64,000 nt of DNA from a bacterium (lineage in GTDB: Bacteria; Zixibacteria; MSB-5A5; GN15; FEB-12), in contig JADJGQ010000002.1 in assembly GCA_016708025.1 (NCBI GenBank), positions 682,001 through 746,000 on the forward strand. Direction: 5' to 3'. Of this stretch, positions 1 through 8,596 are shown one piece after another. Positions within the stretch are counted from its first letter, which is position 1. Every line of letters begins with the position of its first letter. The position numbers were made by a program, and so were the translations under genes. The notes under the pieces are model-generated. The model saw only the letters and a list, made by a program, of their open reading frames with translations, did not search any database and was not told where the DNA came from.

Positions 1-1
1 G

Positions 2-502
2 ACTCAGTCTGCCCAGCTAATCGATATCACAGGCGACAAGATGAAGCTACTGCTCGATTTCCCGACCATTGGCGAACCACACTATGCGCAGGCTTGCCCG
101 GCCACGCTTATCAAAGACAAATCGAAGCGATGGTATCCGATAGAAGAGAACCACAACCCGTACGCTATTAAAGCGGAGGGAGATGCTCGAGTAGAACGCG
201 ATGGAAAGACTGTTCATGTCTACATGAGCACGATACGAACGCACTTTGCGCCGGACAACATCGAAGGAGTCAAGGTCGGCGACAAGGTGTACTTCCATGT
301 CACCAATCTGGAGCAGGATTGGGACGTACCTCACGGTTTCAGCGTGATGGGTTCTACAAATTCGGAACTGCTTATCTTGCCAGGGCAAACCAGAACCATC
401 TTGTGGGAGCCAAAGCAGGCCGGCGTGATACCGTTCTATTGTACCGACTTCTGTTCGGCGCTACACCAGGAGATGCAGGGCTGGATCCGGGTGTCGAGTT
501 GA
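2..502 (+). CDS. nosZ: Nitrous oxide reductase, C-terminal CuA domain (5' truncated)
   Basis: Only the last 166 residues are in the window; the reading frame is already open at base 2. This is the cupredoxin (CuA) domain of N2O reductase, the periplasmic enzyme that reduces N2O to N2. The CuA site is seen as the loop CTDFCSALHQEMQGW, with two Cys, one His and one Met ligand, preceded by the ligand His in DVPHGFSV. The protein ends directly after the CuA loop, as usual for NosZ. The following membrane protein and nosLDFY confirm the identity. The N-terminal CuZ propeller and the export signal lie outside the window, so assignment to clade II (Sec-exported) rests on the neighbouring gene order only. 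Confidence 0.95.
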   Translation, partial: TQSAQLIDITGDKMKLLLDFPTIGEPHYAQACPATLIKDKSKRWYPIEENHNPYAIKAEGDARVERDGKTVHVYMSTIRTHFAPDNIEGVKVGDKVYFHVTNLEQDWDVPHGFSVMGSTNSELLILPGQTRTILWEPKQAGVIPFYCTDFCSALHQEMQGWIRVSS

Positions 503-508
503 GGAAAC

Positions 509-1210
509 ATGAATTTCCTGAGTAGGAAAAACTCCACGAGTGATCCGGTCAGTGTGACCGGGTCATTCGGCAATCGACATGAGGCGGCGAAGCCAACGCG
601 TAGCGGGATTCTATCCCTTTCATCCCGTATCGTTATTGTCCTCGCCGCCCTCATGCTGTCCTTCACCTATTTCTTTCCGCTTTGGGAGATCACTCTCGAG
701 GCGCCACAGTATCCTGAAGGGCTTGGTCTGGAGATCTGGATCAATCAGATGCAGGGGCAGCATCCCGGCGACCTCAACAAAATCAACAATCTGAATCACT
801 ATATCGGGATGAAGACGATCAAGCCGGAGTCAATACCGGAACTGAAAATCATGCCCTGGGTGATGCGTGGTGTGATGTTGCTTGGCCTTCTGGTCGCGGC
901 CACCGGGCGACGTTCCTGGCTGACGTTCTGGCTGCTTATCTTCATCGCGGTCGCTGCTGCCGGATTGGTCGATTTCTACCTTTGGGGATACGACTACGGC
1001 CACAATCTTGACACCGAGCATGCGATCATCAAGGTACCTGGGATGAGCTATCAACCACCGGTCATCGGAGCAAAAAAGCTTCTGAATTTCAGGGCAATAT
1101 CACTCCCGGGGATAGGCGGGTGGATCGCTATCGGGTCGTTCACTATCGGTCTCCTCGTCTGGCTGTGGGAGATGAGACGACAGAGAAAGCCGGCGACCAA
1201 TGCGGCGTAG
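509..1210 (+). CDS. nos-cluster integral membrane protein
   Basis: A 233-residue protein between nosZ and nosL. A TGAGGA Shine-Dalgarno site precedes the ATG, only six bases after the nosZ stop. Predicted membrane segments lie at about residues 38-57, 114-132, 137-157 and 201-220. Between the first two is a periplasmic-looking stretch rich in conserved-looking residues (PQYPEGLGLEIWINQMQG, DLNKINNLNHYIG). A membrane protein at this place is typical of nos clusters with clade II nosZ, sometimes called NosB. Its biochemical role is not established; electron delivery to NosZ or copper-centre maturation are the usual suggestions. The end overlaps the nosL start by 11 bases, so the genes are probably translationally coupled. 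Confidence 0.8.
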   Translation: MNFLSRKNSTSDPVSVTGSFGNRHEAAKPTRSGILSLSSRIVIVLAALMLSFTYFFPLWEITLEAPQYPEGLGLEIWINQMQGQHPGDLNKINNLNHYIGMKTIKPESIPELKIMPWVMRGVMLLGLLVAATGRRSWLTFWLLIFIAVAAAGLVDFYLWGYDYGHNLDTEHAIIKVPGMSYQPPVIGAKKLLNFRAISLPGIGGWIAIGSFTIGLLVWLWEMRRQRKPATNAA

Positions 1211-1664
1211 CTTTCTTCTGACCCTCATATTGGCGATTGTCCTGGCAGGCTGTGGGGCTCGCGGTCCCACACCCATTATTTACGGAACTGATCTCTGTGA
1301 TTATTGCGACATGACCATCGCCGACAAAGCCTTCGGGACCGAGATGGTTACAACTAAGGGAAAGATACTCAAGTATGACTCTATTGAGTGTCTCGCCGCC
1401 GCCGAATTCGAGCGCGGCAGCAACGCGGATATTCACTCACGGTGGACCACCGATTTCAATCATCCCGGCCTGTTCCTCAATACAGACCAGGCGATCATCG
1501 TAGCGACCGACCGTCAGAAAAGCCCGATGGGGATCGGTCTGGTTGCGGTCAGCAGCCGCGCGGCAGCGGATGATCTCATCGCCGCCAAAGGCGGGCAGGT
1601 CATCACCTGGAACGAGACAATTCAATTGGTCGTGGAGTCGTGGAAACTTGCGGAGGCGAGGTGA
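1200..1664 (+). CDS. nosL: NosL copper-binding lipoprotein
   Basis: A 154-residue lipoprotein: a short hydrophobic signal ends in the lipobox LAGC with Cys18 as the lipidation site. After it comes the NosL copper motif CDYCDM (Cys33, Cys36, Met38), followed by a region resembling the NosL/MerB-like fold (GTEMVTTKGKILKYDSIECL). NosL proteins bind Cu(I) and feed copper to NosZ maturation through the NosDFY machinery. The gene starts inside the end of the preceding membrane-protein gene and its stop overlaps the GTG start chosen for nosD, so it sits in a tightly coupled operon. Confidence 0.93.
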   Translation: MRRSFLLTLILAIVLAGCGARGPTPIIYGTDLCDYCDMTIADKAFGTEMVTTKGKILKYDSIECLAAAEFERGSNADIHSRWTTDFNHPGLFLNTDQAIIVATDRQKSPMGIGLVAVSSRAAADDLIAAKGGQVITWNETIQLVVESWKLAEAR

Positions 1665-2908
1665 AGCGCATAACCTTGATTTTTATCGCCTCTCTACTTG
1701 CCGTGACCCTCAACTCAGCACTTGTTCACGGTGCAGTCCTCTGCGTTCAACCAACCGGAGAACTTCAGTCCCTTCGGGCGGCCTTATTGAAAGCAAATGA
1801 TAATGACACGATTCTGGTTGCCTCCGGCACTTATTGCGAGTGGAACCTGATCGCGGCAAAATCCGTCACAATCCTCGGCGAAGACTGGCCGACCATCGAC
1901 GCATCTGAGAAGGGCCCTATTCTTGAGGTGACCGCGCCGAATGTACATATCTCCGGCATAATTTTTTGCAATGTTCCAGTCAGCCACATCAAGGAACATG
2001 CAGCGATCCTTGTATCAAGTACTCAAGAGTGCGAGATAAGCAACAACCGTTTTAGAGGCAATTTCTTCGCCATTTATCTCGCCAACTCGCAACGTTGCCA
2101 GATCATTGACAATGAAGTACGTGGAACCTCGACCGACCTGACCAATTCCGGCAACGCGATCCACCTCTGGAAGTCTCGCGATATCACCATCACCGGGAAT
2201 ATCCTGCGCGGCCACCGCGATGGAATCTACCTTGAATTTGTCAAGCATAGTCTCATCACCGATAATCAGAGCGAACAGAATCTTCGCTACGGCCTGCACT
2301 TCATGTTTTCAGACAGTTGCAGATATGAGAATAATCAGTTTGTCGGCAATGGTTCCGGCGTGGCAGTGATGTATACAACTTCAGTCAACATGTCGGACAA
2401 CACCTTCGCCGATAGTTGGGGTGGCGCGGCCTACGGACTACTGCTTAAGGATATCAAAGACAGCCGCGTTGCGAACAATCTCTTTTCAGGGAATTCAGTC
2501 GCGATCAATATGGAGGGTTCCGACCGGGTGCGGATCGATTCCAACAAGTTTGTTTCAAATGGCTGGGCGATCAAGATAATGGCCAACTGCGTTGGCGGAC
2601 AGATCAAGAATAACAGCTTTATCGATAACACCTTTCAAGTGGCCACCAACAGCCGCCAGACATTCAGCACATTCGAGGCGAACTACTGGAGCGCGTACCG
2701 AGGGTTCGACCTCGATCGCGATGGCTTTGGCGATGAACCATTCCGCCCGGTAAGCCTGTACAGCCTGCTCGTGGAATCCGAACCGCCGACCCTCATTCTC
2801 GTCAGAAGTTTGCTGGTGGACCTGTTGGACTTGGCGGAACGGGTGATGCCGACCCTTACTCCCGAAGCCCTTGTGGACGCCAAACCCCGTATGAGGCCGA
2901 TTATATGA
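1661..2908 (+). CDS. nosD: NosD periplasmic copper-maturation protein
   Basis: NosD is a secreted right-handed beta-helix protein needed for assembly of the CuZ site of N2O reductase. The 415-residue product starts with a signal peptide (about residues 1-24). It continues with many short CASH-type repeats such as NSGNAIHLWKSRDITITGN and GHRDGIYLEF, and ends in the typical NYWSAYRGFDLDRDGFGDEPF segment. I chose GTG 1661: it overlaps the nosL stop, follows a GGAGG site and places the signal peptide at the N-terminus. An in-frame ATG at 1640 would add seven residues. The C-terminal hydrophobic tail (about 365-400) may anchor it to NosY. Confidence 0.92.
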   Translation: MKRITLIFIASLLAVTLNSALVHGAVLCVQPTGELQSLRAALLKANDNDTILVASGTYCEWNLIAAKSVTILGEDWPTIDASEKGPILEVTAPNVHISGIIFCNVPVSHIKEHAAILVSSTQECEISNNRFRGNFFAIYLANSQRCQIIDNEVRGTSTDLTNSGNAIHLWKSRDITITGNILRGHRDGIYLEFVKHSLITDNQSEQNLRYGLHFMFSDSCRYENNQFVGNGSGVAVMYTTSVNMSDNTFADSWGGAAYGLLLKDIKDSRVANNLFSGNSVAINMEGSDRVRIDSNKFVSNGWAIKIMANCVGGQIKNNSFIDNTFQVATNSRQTFSTFEANYWSAYRGFDLDRDGFGDEPFRPVSLYSLLVESEPPTLILVRSLLVDLLDLAERVMPTLTPEALVDAKPRMRPII

Positions 2909-3615
2909 TAGCGATATCTCACCTGCACAAGCGCTTTGGTTCATTTGTCGCGCTGCACGATGTCGACCTGTCGATCGAACGGGGCAGGATCACCGGTATT
3001 ATCGGGCCGAACGGCTCCGGCAAGTCGACCTTGATGAAATCTCTTCTCGGTCTTGTCACCCCAACCTCGGGGTCAATCACCATCAACGGCTATCTGTTGA
3101 ACGGCGCCAGCGAATATCGTCGCACCCTCGGATATGTTCCGCAAGTCGCGCGATTTCCGCAGGATCTCACCGGTCGTGAGGTTATTGAGATTGTCAGGGG
3201 CCTCCGCACCGACATGCCCTCGCTCGAAAATGAACTCATCGCTCTCTTTGGCCTGGAGTCGGAACTGACCAAGCGGACGCGTGCCATGTCCGGCGGCACG
3301 CGCCAGAAGCTCAGTGTGGTGCTCGCCTGCATGTATGATCCATCGTTGGTCATCTGCGATGAACCGACCGCCGGCCTTGACCCGCTTGCTAACACGCGCC
3401 TCAAGGAGTTTCTCCTTGCGCTCAAAGCGCGCGAGCGTACAGTTCTTATCACGACCCATATCATGAGCGACCTGGAAGAGATCGCCGATGATGTCGTGGT
3501 TCTGCTCGAAGGTCGTATCAGGTTCGCCGGATCGGTGCGCGATCTCAAGCTGAAAACAGAGGAACCGCGACTCGAAGCCGCGGTTGCCAGACTCCTCCAG
3601 CGAGGTGCCGCATGA
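2905..3615 (+). CDS. nosF: NosF ABC transporter ATPase
   Basis: A 236-residue ABC ATPase. Walker A is GPNGSGKST (residues 34-42), the Q-loop glutamine is about Q80, the signature is SGGTRQK (129-135) and Walker B runs into CDEPTAGLD (151-159). It is the cytoplasmic motor of the NosDFY copper-maturation transporter. ATG 2905 overlaps the nosD stop (ATGA), as does its own end with nosY. General ABC-2 type ATPases look similar; the position between nosD and nosY decides the name. Confidence 0.93.
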   Translation: MIAISHLHKRFGSFVALHDVDLSIERGRITGIIGPNGSGKSTLMKSLLGLVTPTSGSITINGYLLNGASEYRRTLGYVPQVARFPQDLTGREVIEIVRGLRTDMPSLENELIALFGLESELTKRTRAMSGGTRQKLSVVLACMYDPSLVICDEPTAGLDPLANTRLKEFLLALKARERTVLITTHIMSDLEEIADDVVVLLEGRIRFAGSVRDLKLKTEEPRLEAAVARLLQRGAA

Positions 3616-4403
3616 AACTCATTCTGCATGTTGCCTGGTTCGCGGTTCGGGATGTGACGCGCAACCGTTGGGGCCTGCTTTACACCGCTTTCTTCGCGGC
3701 GGTCACGATCGGCCTTTTCCAGCTACAGGCGCAATCGGCCAAGGTCGCGGTCAGTCTGATGAGTATCTGTCTCTTTCTCATACCGCTTGTTAGCGCGTTG
3801 TTTGGAACTGTCTATTTCTACAATTCACGCGAGTTCGTCGAGCTCGTCCTGACCCAGCCGGTGTCAAGAAAGACCGTTTATCTCGGTCTCTATCTGGGGC
3901 TCTCCCTCGCGTTGATCGCAGGTTTCACGCTGGGCGTCGGTATTCCGGCGGCGATTTTCGGTGACGCCTCTGTCTACCAACTCACGTCACTGGCGGTCTT
4001 GCTTGGTGTTGGGGCATTCCTCACTCTCATTTTCGTCGCCATTTCGTTCTGCCTGGCGACGATCTTCGATGACCGGGGGAAGGGTTTGGCCGCGGTGTTA
4101 GGTGTCTGGCTGTTGACAGCGCTGGTGTACGATGGTCTCGTGCTCTTGGCGGCTATGACCTTCAGCGAATACCCGTTGGAGACACCGCTGGTGATCGCGT
4201 CGCTGGCTAATCCAATAGACCTGGCGCGTGTCACGCTTCTGGTCAAGACCGACTGGGCCGCTCTAATGGGGTATACAGGAGCGGTATTCAATCGCTTTTT
4301 CGGCACCGGTCTCGGTGTCAGCATAGCGATTTTCTCGTTACTGATCTGGACGATCGGTCCGTTTTGGATCGGTCTACGACGATTCCGAATCAAAGACATG
4401 TAG
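3612..4403 (+). CDS. nosY: NosY ABC transporter permease
   Basis: A 263-residue membrane protein with about six hydrophobic segments, starting with the permease-like HVAWFAVRDVTRNRWGLLYT and including the YFYNSREFVELVLTQPVSR stretch typical of NosY. It forms the membrane part of the NosDFY complex, delivering an unidentified sulfur or copper species for CuZ assembly in NosZ. The start overlaps the nosF stop (ATGA). It is the last gene of the visible nos operon; a 60-base gap without a clear terminator separates it from the next gene, which could be cotranscribed. Confidence 0.92.
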   Translation: MKLILHVAWFAVRDVTRNRWGLLYTAFFAAVTIGLFQLQAQSAKVAVSLMSICLFLIPLVSALFGTVYFYNSREFVELVLTQPVSRKTVYLGLYLGLSLALIAGFTLGVGIPAAIFGDASVYQLTSLAVLLGVGAFLTLIFVAISFCLATIFDDRGKGLAAVLGVWLLTALVYDGLVLLAAMTFSEYPLETPLVIASLANPIDLARVTLLVKTDWAALMGYTGAVFNRFFGTGLGVSIAIFSLLIWTIGPFWIGLRRFRIKDM

Positions 4404-4464
4404 TTCCGCCAGATAGAAGCGGTACGACAGACAAATTCTCTAACACTGACAAAGGGTGAGTGAA

Positions 4465-5979
4465 ATGGCGGCAGATAGCATGAATGCGTTCAAGATGTTT
4501 CTGCAGGCACCGAGTATTCTGGTTGGTAGGCTGTATCTCATAACGTGCGGTCTTTTCATGCTGATCGCGGCAACGGCGGCGGTGGTCATTCAGTTTGATA
4601 TGTTAACGCCCGTTCTTCAGGTCACTGGTGCTTTGTGGTTTGGCAAGCTCCTTACCGGTCACGGCATGCTAATGGTCTTCCTGGTGGTTCTGCCTATTTT
4701 CCCCGGCGTATTCGGCCAGCTGGTCCTTCCATCGGCCGTCGGGGAAAGACAATTTGTACAAAGTAGACTCGGGCTGGCCGGTTGGCTGTGCCATCTGATC
4801 GGGGGAATTCTTGTTGTCGGAGCTCTGCTGCTCGGCGGTTACGATAGCGGATGGCAGATGATGATGCCCGTGGCAGGGCAGACTCAGCCATTTGTTCTCC
4901 TGATAGTTGGCTTGCTCCTGGCCGCGCTGGGAACTCTGCTTCCTTCGATAGAAATCGTGCGAATGGTTACGTCGCGCAGAGTGCGCTCGCATTCATTGGC
5001 GAAACTCCCCATCTTTGCCTGGTTTCTCTTGCTTGGTGCAATAGTACAGGTGGTGGTAACGCCCGTTCGACTGGTAACACTACTTGCTGTTCTCGGGAGC
5101 CATTTGTGGGGTTGGACCCACTTCTCGCTGACTGATCCAGAGGGTATTTCCCGGTATCAGCAGTTTTTTTGGTTGTATGCGGGACCTGCAACACTCAGCC
5201 TTCTCCTATTCGTTGTTGGCTTGGGGTTTGAAGTGCTTATCGCTCGTTCCAAAGTTGCTTTGCATGCTCATACCGCTTTGATAGTCGCTGGATTCGGTCT
5301 GTTGATACTGTCCATTGCTTCATTTCCACAGCACTTGATAGCGTCTGGCGAAAGTGAACTTGCTACCGTACTTGGCAGCCTATTCGGGCTGTTGATGACA
5401 GGTTGTGCAGGGTTCATTTTGCTTCACCTGCTTCGTCAGCTTGTTCGAATCCAAAGGCCTTACACCGGTGTCGACTTGTTCGTATTCAGCACGCTTTTTT
5501 GTGGGTTTCTAAGTGGTCTTGAAGGGGCCGCCCTGGCCATTCCAGCAATCGCGATACACCTGCACAATACCTATTTCACAGTAGCTCACTTGCACGTGGC
5601 ACTGGTTGGGGTGATCGGTGGAGCTGTATTCGGTGGGCTTTTTCACTTCTGGCCGCATTGGTGGCATTGCAAACTTCCAGCAAAGTCTGTTCGTATCAGC
5701 GCTTACACTATGCTTGTGGGAATCTGTCTGACCTTCCTGCCCATGGTCGCGCTCGGCACTTTGGGACTGCCACGTTCTCTGTACGAGTATCCGGATAATT
5801 ACAAAGTGTTGCATGCAATTTCGTCTGTCGGGTCGTTTCTCTTGGTCGCTTCGCTATTGCATGCCATCGCGATACTGGCGCTCAGTGCACGTCGCAGAAT
5901 TCCTGCAATTGAAGGTCCTCAGCCGATTGGCGGCGAATTCACATACAGCCATATGAACTTTCAGATCGAAGAGAGGTGA
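4465..5979 (+). CDS. Heme-copper oxidase subunit I homologue with degenerate CuB site
   Basis: A 504-residue polytopic protein with about twelve membrane segments that aligns by eye with cytochrome oxidase subunit I. The low-spin heme ligands are kept (H66 in TGHGML; H377 in VAHLH), as is the high-spin heme ligand H375. The CuB ligands are mostly lost: where the family has GHPEVY this protein has AGPATL (residues 239-244), removing the first CuB His and the cross-linked Tyr. The usual His-His pair is reduced to Gln289-His290 in FPQHL. Start: ATG 4465 after AAGGGTG; GTG 4456 is an alternative. No subunit II or cytochrome c gene adjoins. It could be an unusual NO-reacting enzyme, a heme electron conduit or an NO sensor; none of these is proven. 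Confidence 0.8.
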   Translation: MAADSMNAFKMFLQAPSILVGRLYLITCGLFMLIAATAAVVIQFDMLTPVLQVTGALWFGKLLTGHGMLMVFLVVLPIFPGVFGQLVLPSAVGERQFVQSRLGLAGWLCHLIGGILVVGALLLGGYDSGWQMMMPVAGQTQPFVLLIVGLLLAALGTLLPSIEIVRMVTSRRVRSHSLAKLPIFAWFLLLGAIVQVVVTPVRLVTLLAVLGSHLWGWTHFSLTDPEGISRYQQFFWLYAGPATLSLLLFVVGLGFEVLIARSKVALHAHTALIVAGFGLLILSIASFPQHLIASGESELATVLGSLFGLLMTGCAGFILLHLLRQLVRIQRPYTGVDLFVFSTLFCGFLSGLEGAALAIPAIAIHLHNTYFTVAHLHVALVGVIGGAVFGGLFHFWPHWWHCKLPAKSVRISAYTMLVGICLTFLPMVALGTLGLPRSLYEYPDNYKVLHAISSVGSFLLVASLLHAIAILALSARRRIPAIEGPQPIGGEFTYSHMNFQIEER

Positions 5980-5985
5980 TGTGTA

Positions 5986-6588
5986 ATGGTTCCGGGCAAA
6001 ATTCATCATCCAATAATACAGGTGTTGCTGGAAGAACATGTAGTTATACAGCAGGCGTTGACAGTGCTAAGCGTTTTGACCGGCAGGGTGAAGCGTCACC
6101 GGACGGTTGCCCTCACTGATCTTTCACTCCTGATCCGCTTCTTTCAGAAATATGCCGACAAGATCCACCATCGGACTGAAGAGGATCAGTTGTTTGTGGC
6201 GGTAGAAAGAAATCGGATCTTACGGAGGATGAATCAGAGATTGCTTTCGCAGCACACAATGGGGAGAGTATTTGTTGATGCGATGGCCGACTCACTCAAG
6301 AGTGCGCGATCGGGACGGCGAGGCTGGCGCACCCAATTTGTGGATAACGCCTCGGCCTACTGCACCCTTCTGCACATTCATATCTGTGACGAAAATCACG
6401 TCTACTTCCCGCGAGCGGAGAAAATCCTGCGCAAACTCGGGTCGAGTCCGAAATTGCCAGATGCTCACACGACGGCAAGACAAAGATATCGTTCGCAGTT
6501 GGAAGGTCTTTACAGGCGCTACGTCTTAGTCAACACGAGAGGAGTTGGTTGTCATTCCCAGCAGTGTGTGAAAGCGATCAACTCGTGA
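5986..6588 (+). CDS. Hemerythrin HHE-domain protein
   Basis: A 200-residue protein with a four-helix hemerythrin-like pattern. Candidate di-iron ligands are H18 (LLEEHVV), H61/H62 with E65/E66 (KIHHRTEEDQLF), H90 (LLSQH) and H130/H132, D135/E136 and H138 (LLHIHICDENHVYF). Such proteins bind O2 or NO, or sense iron/redox state in the cytoplasm. The gene lies six bases after the oxidase-like gene, with a GAGAGGTGAT ribosome site reaching into that gene's end, so the two are almost certainly one operon. This supports an NO- or O2-related job for the pair. The C-terminal 40 residues are not recognisable. Confidence 0.82.
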   Translation: MVPGKIHHPIIQVLLEEHVVIQQALTVLSVLTGRVKRHRTVALTDLSLLIRFFQKYADKIHHRTEEDQLFVAVERNRILRRMNQRLLSQHTMGRVFVDAMADSLKSARSGRRGWRTQFVDNASAYCTLLHIHICDENHVYFPRAEKILRKLGSSPKLPDAHTTARQRYRSQLEGLYRRYVLVNTRGVGCHSQQCVKAINS

Positions 6589-6628
6589 AGTGCTCGCTCC
6601 ATACCGTGACCAACCGTCCTACTGTGCC

Positions 6629-7165
6629 TCATGGTCGCAGGAAATAGGCCCGGACGACCTCCGGAGACTCCGTTGAAATCCAAGTGTGAAAACCACGCTC
6701 CATTGCCTTGTCAATGAGCGGTGCAGGTTCAAAGGGTGTGACAATCTCAAGGATGTCTCCCTTGGCCAGCGAGGCCAGTTCCTGGAGCACTCTACCCATA
6801 GGTTGTTCGCCAGCGCTAATCATCGGGCGAACGTCCATGCGTTTGACTATCCGATCCGTCCTCAGCCAATCAGGTGTCTCGGGGCAGGATCTGGGTCCGA
6901 GCGGTACTTCGTCACTCAACTGATAGTCTGGCTGTTCAACTGCCTGGCGCAGAGTGTTGATCATTTCCGCGACAGACACACCACCGACTCGTGCCGCTTG
7001 GCTTAGGCTGGTTACTCGCGCGACCGTACGCCGCAGGATCGGATTGCGTAGCTTCTTGAAAGGAGGAGCGATCTGGATCAGCACATTCTCCAATTCAGGG
7101 AAGGCATCGAGTAGCTCACCCACTTTTGTCTGCGGAGTTATCAGCTTTTTCGGTGTTTCGGTCAT
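6629..7165 (-). CDS. DUF1858 and DUF2249 domain protein
   Basis: A 178-residue protein with two small domains. Residues about 8-75 (ITPQTKVGELLDAFPELENV, SLSQAARVGGVSVAEMINTL) match the DUF1858 pattern. Residues about 105-178 (KRMDVRPMISAGEQPMGRVL, EIVTPFEPAPLIDKAMERGF) match DUF2249, a TusA/SirA-like fold. Such proteins accompany hemerythrin and nitrogen-oxide genes in many anaerobes, but their reaction is unknown. The start overlaps the stop of the upstream DUF438 gene (ATGA on the minus strand), so the two form an operon running toward the hemerythrin gene. Confidence 0.85.
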   Translation of the reverse strand: MTETPKKLITPQTKVGELLDAFPELENVLIQIAPPFKKLRNPILRRTVARVTSLSQAARVGGVSVAEMINTLRQAVEQPDYQLSDEVPLGPRSCPETPDWLRTDRIVKRMDVRPMISAGEQPMGRVLQELASLAKGDILEIVTPFEPAPLIDKAMERGFHTWISTESPEVVRAYFLRP

Positions 7166-8403
7166 GTGCGCTCCTGATCATAAGTCAACAGACGTTGCTC
7201 ACCGGACAGTGACCGTTTAGCAGTCAGGTCCTGGCTGACCTCCAGGGTGCCGAGGTACTCACCAGTCTCGCCACGGACGGCAAAATACTCGATATGGATG
7301 AATTTCTCGCGCATCTGGATCCAGAATGGCGCACGATCCGCCTTTCCGGAGCGAAAGTCATCGATGATCTTCTGGACAATGTGTACACTTGCTGGCGGGT
7401 GGCACATCTGAACTTTACGTCCCAAGATCGCTCTGTTCCGCTCAAAAATCCGCTCGCTTCCCTGTGTGAAGTACTTTACGGTGTCATCAGCGCCGACGAA
7501 TGTCAGGTCAAACGGGATGGTATTCAGAATGCACTGTATCTCCTGGGCGCTCAGGCTACCACTTGGGAAATGTACCCTATCTGCTGTTGGCTCTATGGTC
7601 ACGGCTTCTGGCAAACCCTCAGGCCGCCAGGTGTTCGTCGGATCGTAGATGCAGAAACCGATCTGTGGACTATGCTGGTATATGACATACCATTCTGCCG
7701 CATCCAGTTTGTCGAGGCACATGGGAAGGAAAATCTCTTCCTCTTTAAAGATCATTTCCTTGACAGCGTCTGCCGCGGGGCGTAGCAACAACTCTATTAT
7801 TCCTTTGGCATCGCTGGCAGAGACTTGACCGTGGTATTCCAGCCCTTCGAGGGCTGCGCTGATGGCGGCACGAACCTCGTCATCTTTTCCCCACATCACC
7901 TTTGGTGGTCCGGTTATGCCCTTCCGCTCAAGATAGGGAAATATTAGATTTTCCTTTCGACTGTAGTGCTTGCCAACGTCAGCCAGTCGGCTAAAGCGAA
8001 GTCGCAATTGTCCCAAAGCTTCCGTTGCGTTGTTCTCGTCGGCCATTACTTCGATCTCGGCGAAGAGCTTATCGGCCAATTGGAGTTCGCCAGCTAACGC
8101 TTCATTCTCTTTCTTGAAGGTATGGACAGGATGTCCTGCCGGTACATTCTGTGCGTCGGCGCCCTCGAGCGCACCCCGCATTGCAGCTGAATGCAGGTCA
8201 CACATCTTGAGAATTTCCTCTGTCGGAACCCCGTCTGCAATCAACTCTTGCTCAACTTCCACCACCTCATGATAGGGGACTCGCCCCAGCAATCTCAGCA
8301 ATTGCGGCTTCACATGCTCTGGTGCGGTGCCGCTATGAAGTTGCAGTATGAGGTGTTTCAGTACTGCCCGACGCGCCTTGGCGCTGTCAATTAGTTCACT
8401 CAT
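7162..8403 (-). CDS. DUF438-hemerythrin-PAS protein
   Basis: A 413-residue cytoplasmic protein with three parts. A DUF438 domain comes first (about 5-70; LGRVPYHEVVEVEQELIADG). A hemerythrin HHE bundle follows (about 85-250; GHPVHTFKKENEAL, KHYSRKENLIFPYLERKG, EEEIFLPM), then a C-terminal PAS domain (about 285-395; NTIPFDLTFVGADDTVKYF to YLGTLEVSQDLT). This architecture is common in anaerobes and suggests sensing of NO or O2. ATG 8403 is chosen because TGAGGA lies just upstream; a GTG at 8415 would add four residues. Divergent to the porin gene, with FNR-type boxes between them. Confidence 0.88.
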   Translation of the reverse strand: MSELIDSAKARRAVLKHLILQLHSGTAPEHVKPQLLRLLGRVPYHEVVEVEQELIADGVPTEEILKMCDLHSAAMRGALEGADAQNVPAGHPVHTFKKENEALAGELQLADKLFAEIEVMADENNATEALGQLRLRFSRLADVGKHYSRKENLIFPYLERKGITGPPKVMWGKDDEVRAAISAALEGLEYHGQVSASDAKGIIELLLRPAADAVKEMIFKEEEIFLPMCLDKLDAAEWYVIYQHSPQIGFCIYDPTNTWRPEGLPEAVTIEPTADRVHFPSGSLSAQEIQCILNTIPFDLTFVGADDTVKYFTQGSERIFERNRAILGRKVQMCHPPASVHIVQKIIDDFRSGKADRAPFWIQMREKFIHIEYFAVRGETGEYLGTLEVSQDLTAKRSLSGEQRLLTYDQERT

Positions 8404-8510
8404 GTTCGTCCTCACTGTAGCAATTGAACCCTATTCTGGTGCGATTAGTGATGCTGGCAAATCAGTTCATTGTCTTCTTAGATTAATAGTGCACATTTCG
8501 AACGAACACC

Positions 8511-8524
8511 TTGACTAAGGTCAA
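8511..8524. promoter_or_regulatory. FNR/DNR/FixK-type palindrome (site 1)
   Basis: TTGACTAAGGTCAA is a perfect palindrome in its half-sites (TTGAC-N4-GTCAA), matching the CRP/FNR-family anaerobic/NO regulator consensus (TTGAT-N4-ATCAA and variants). It lies about 108 bases upstream of the DUF438 start and about 174 upstream of the porin start, in their divergent intergenic region. Function is inferred from pattern and gene context. Confidence 0.6.
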
Positions 8525-8596
8525 GTGGCTTTGGTTGCTGGTTGCTCATAATAAACCTGCTCACTTACCAGAATTCGGACCGATTTGTCCTCCAGC

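Noticed and set aside
47..388. Long minus-strand reading frame over nosZ
   Set aside because: It lies fully opposite the CuA domain, has no ribosome site and no recognisable protein features.
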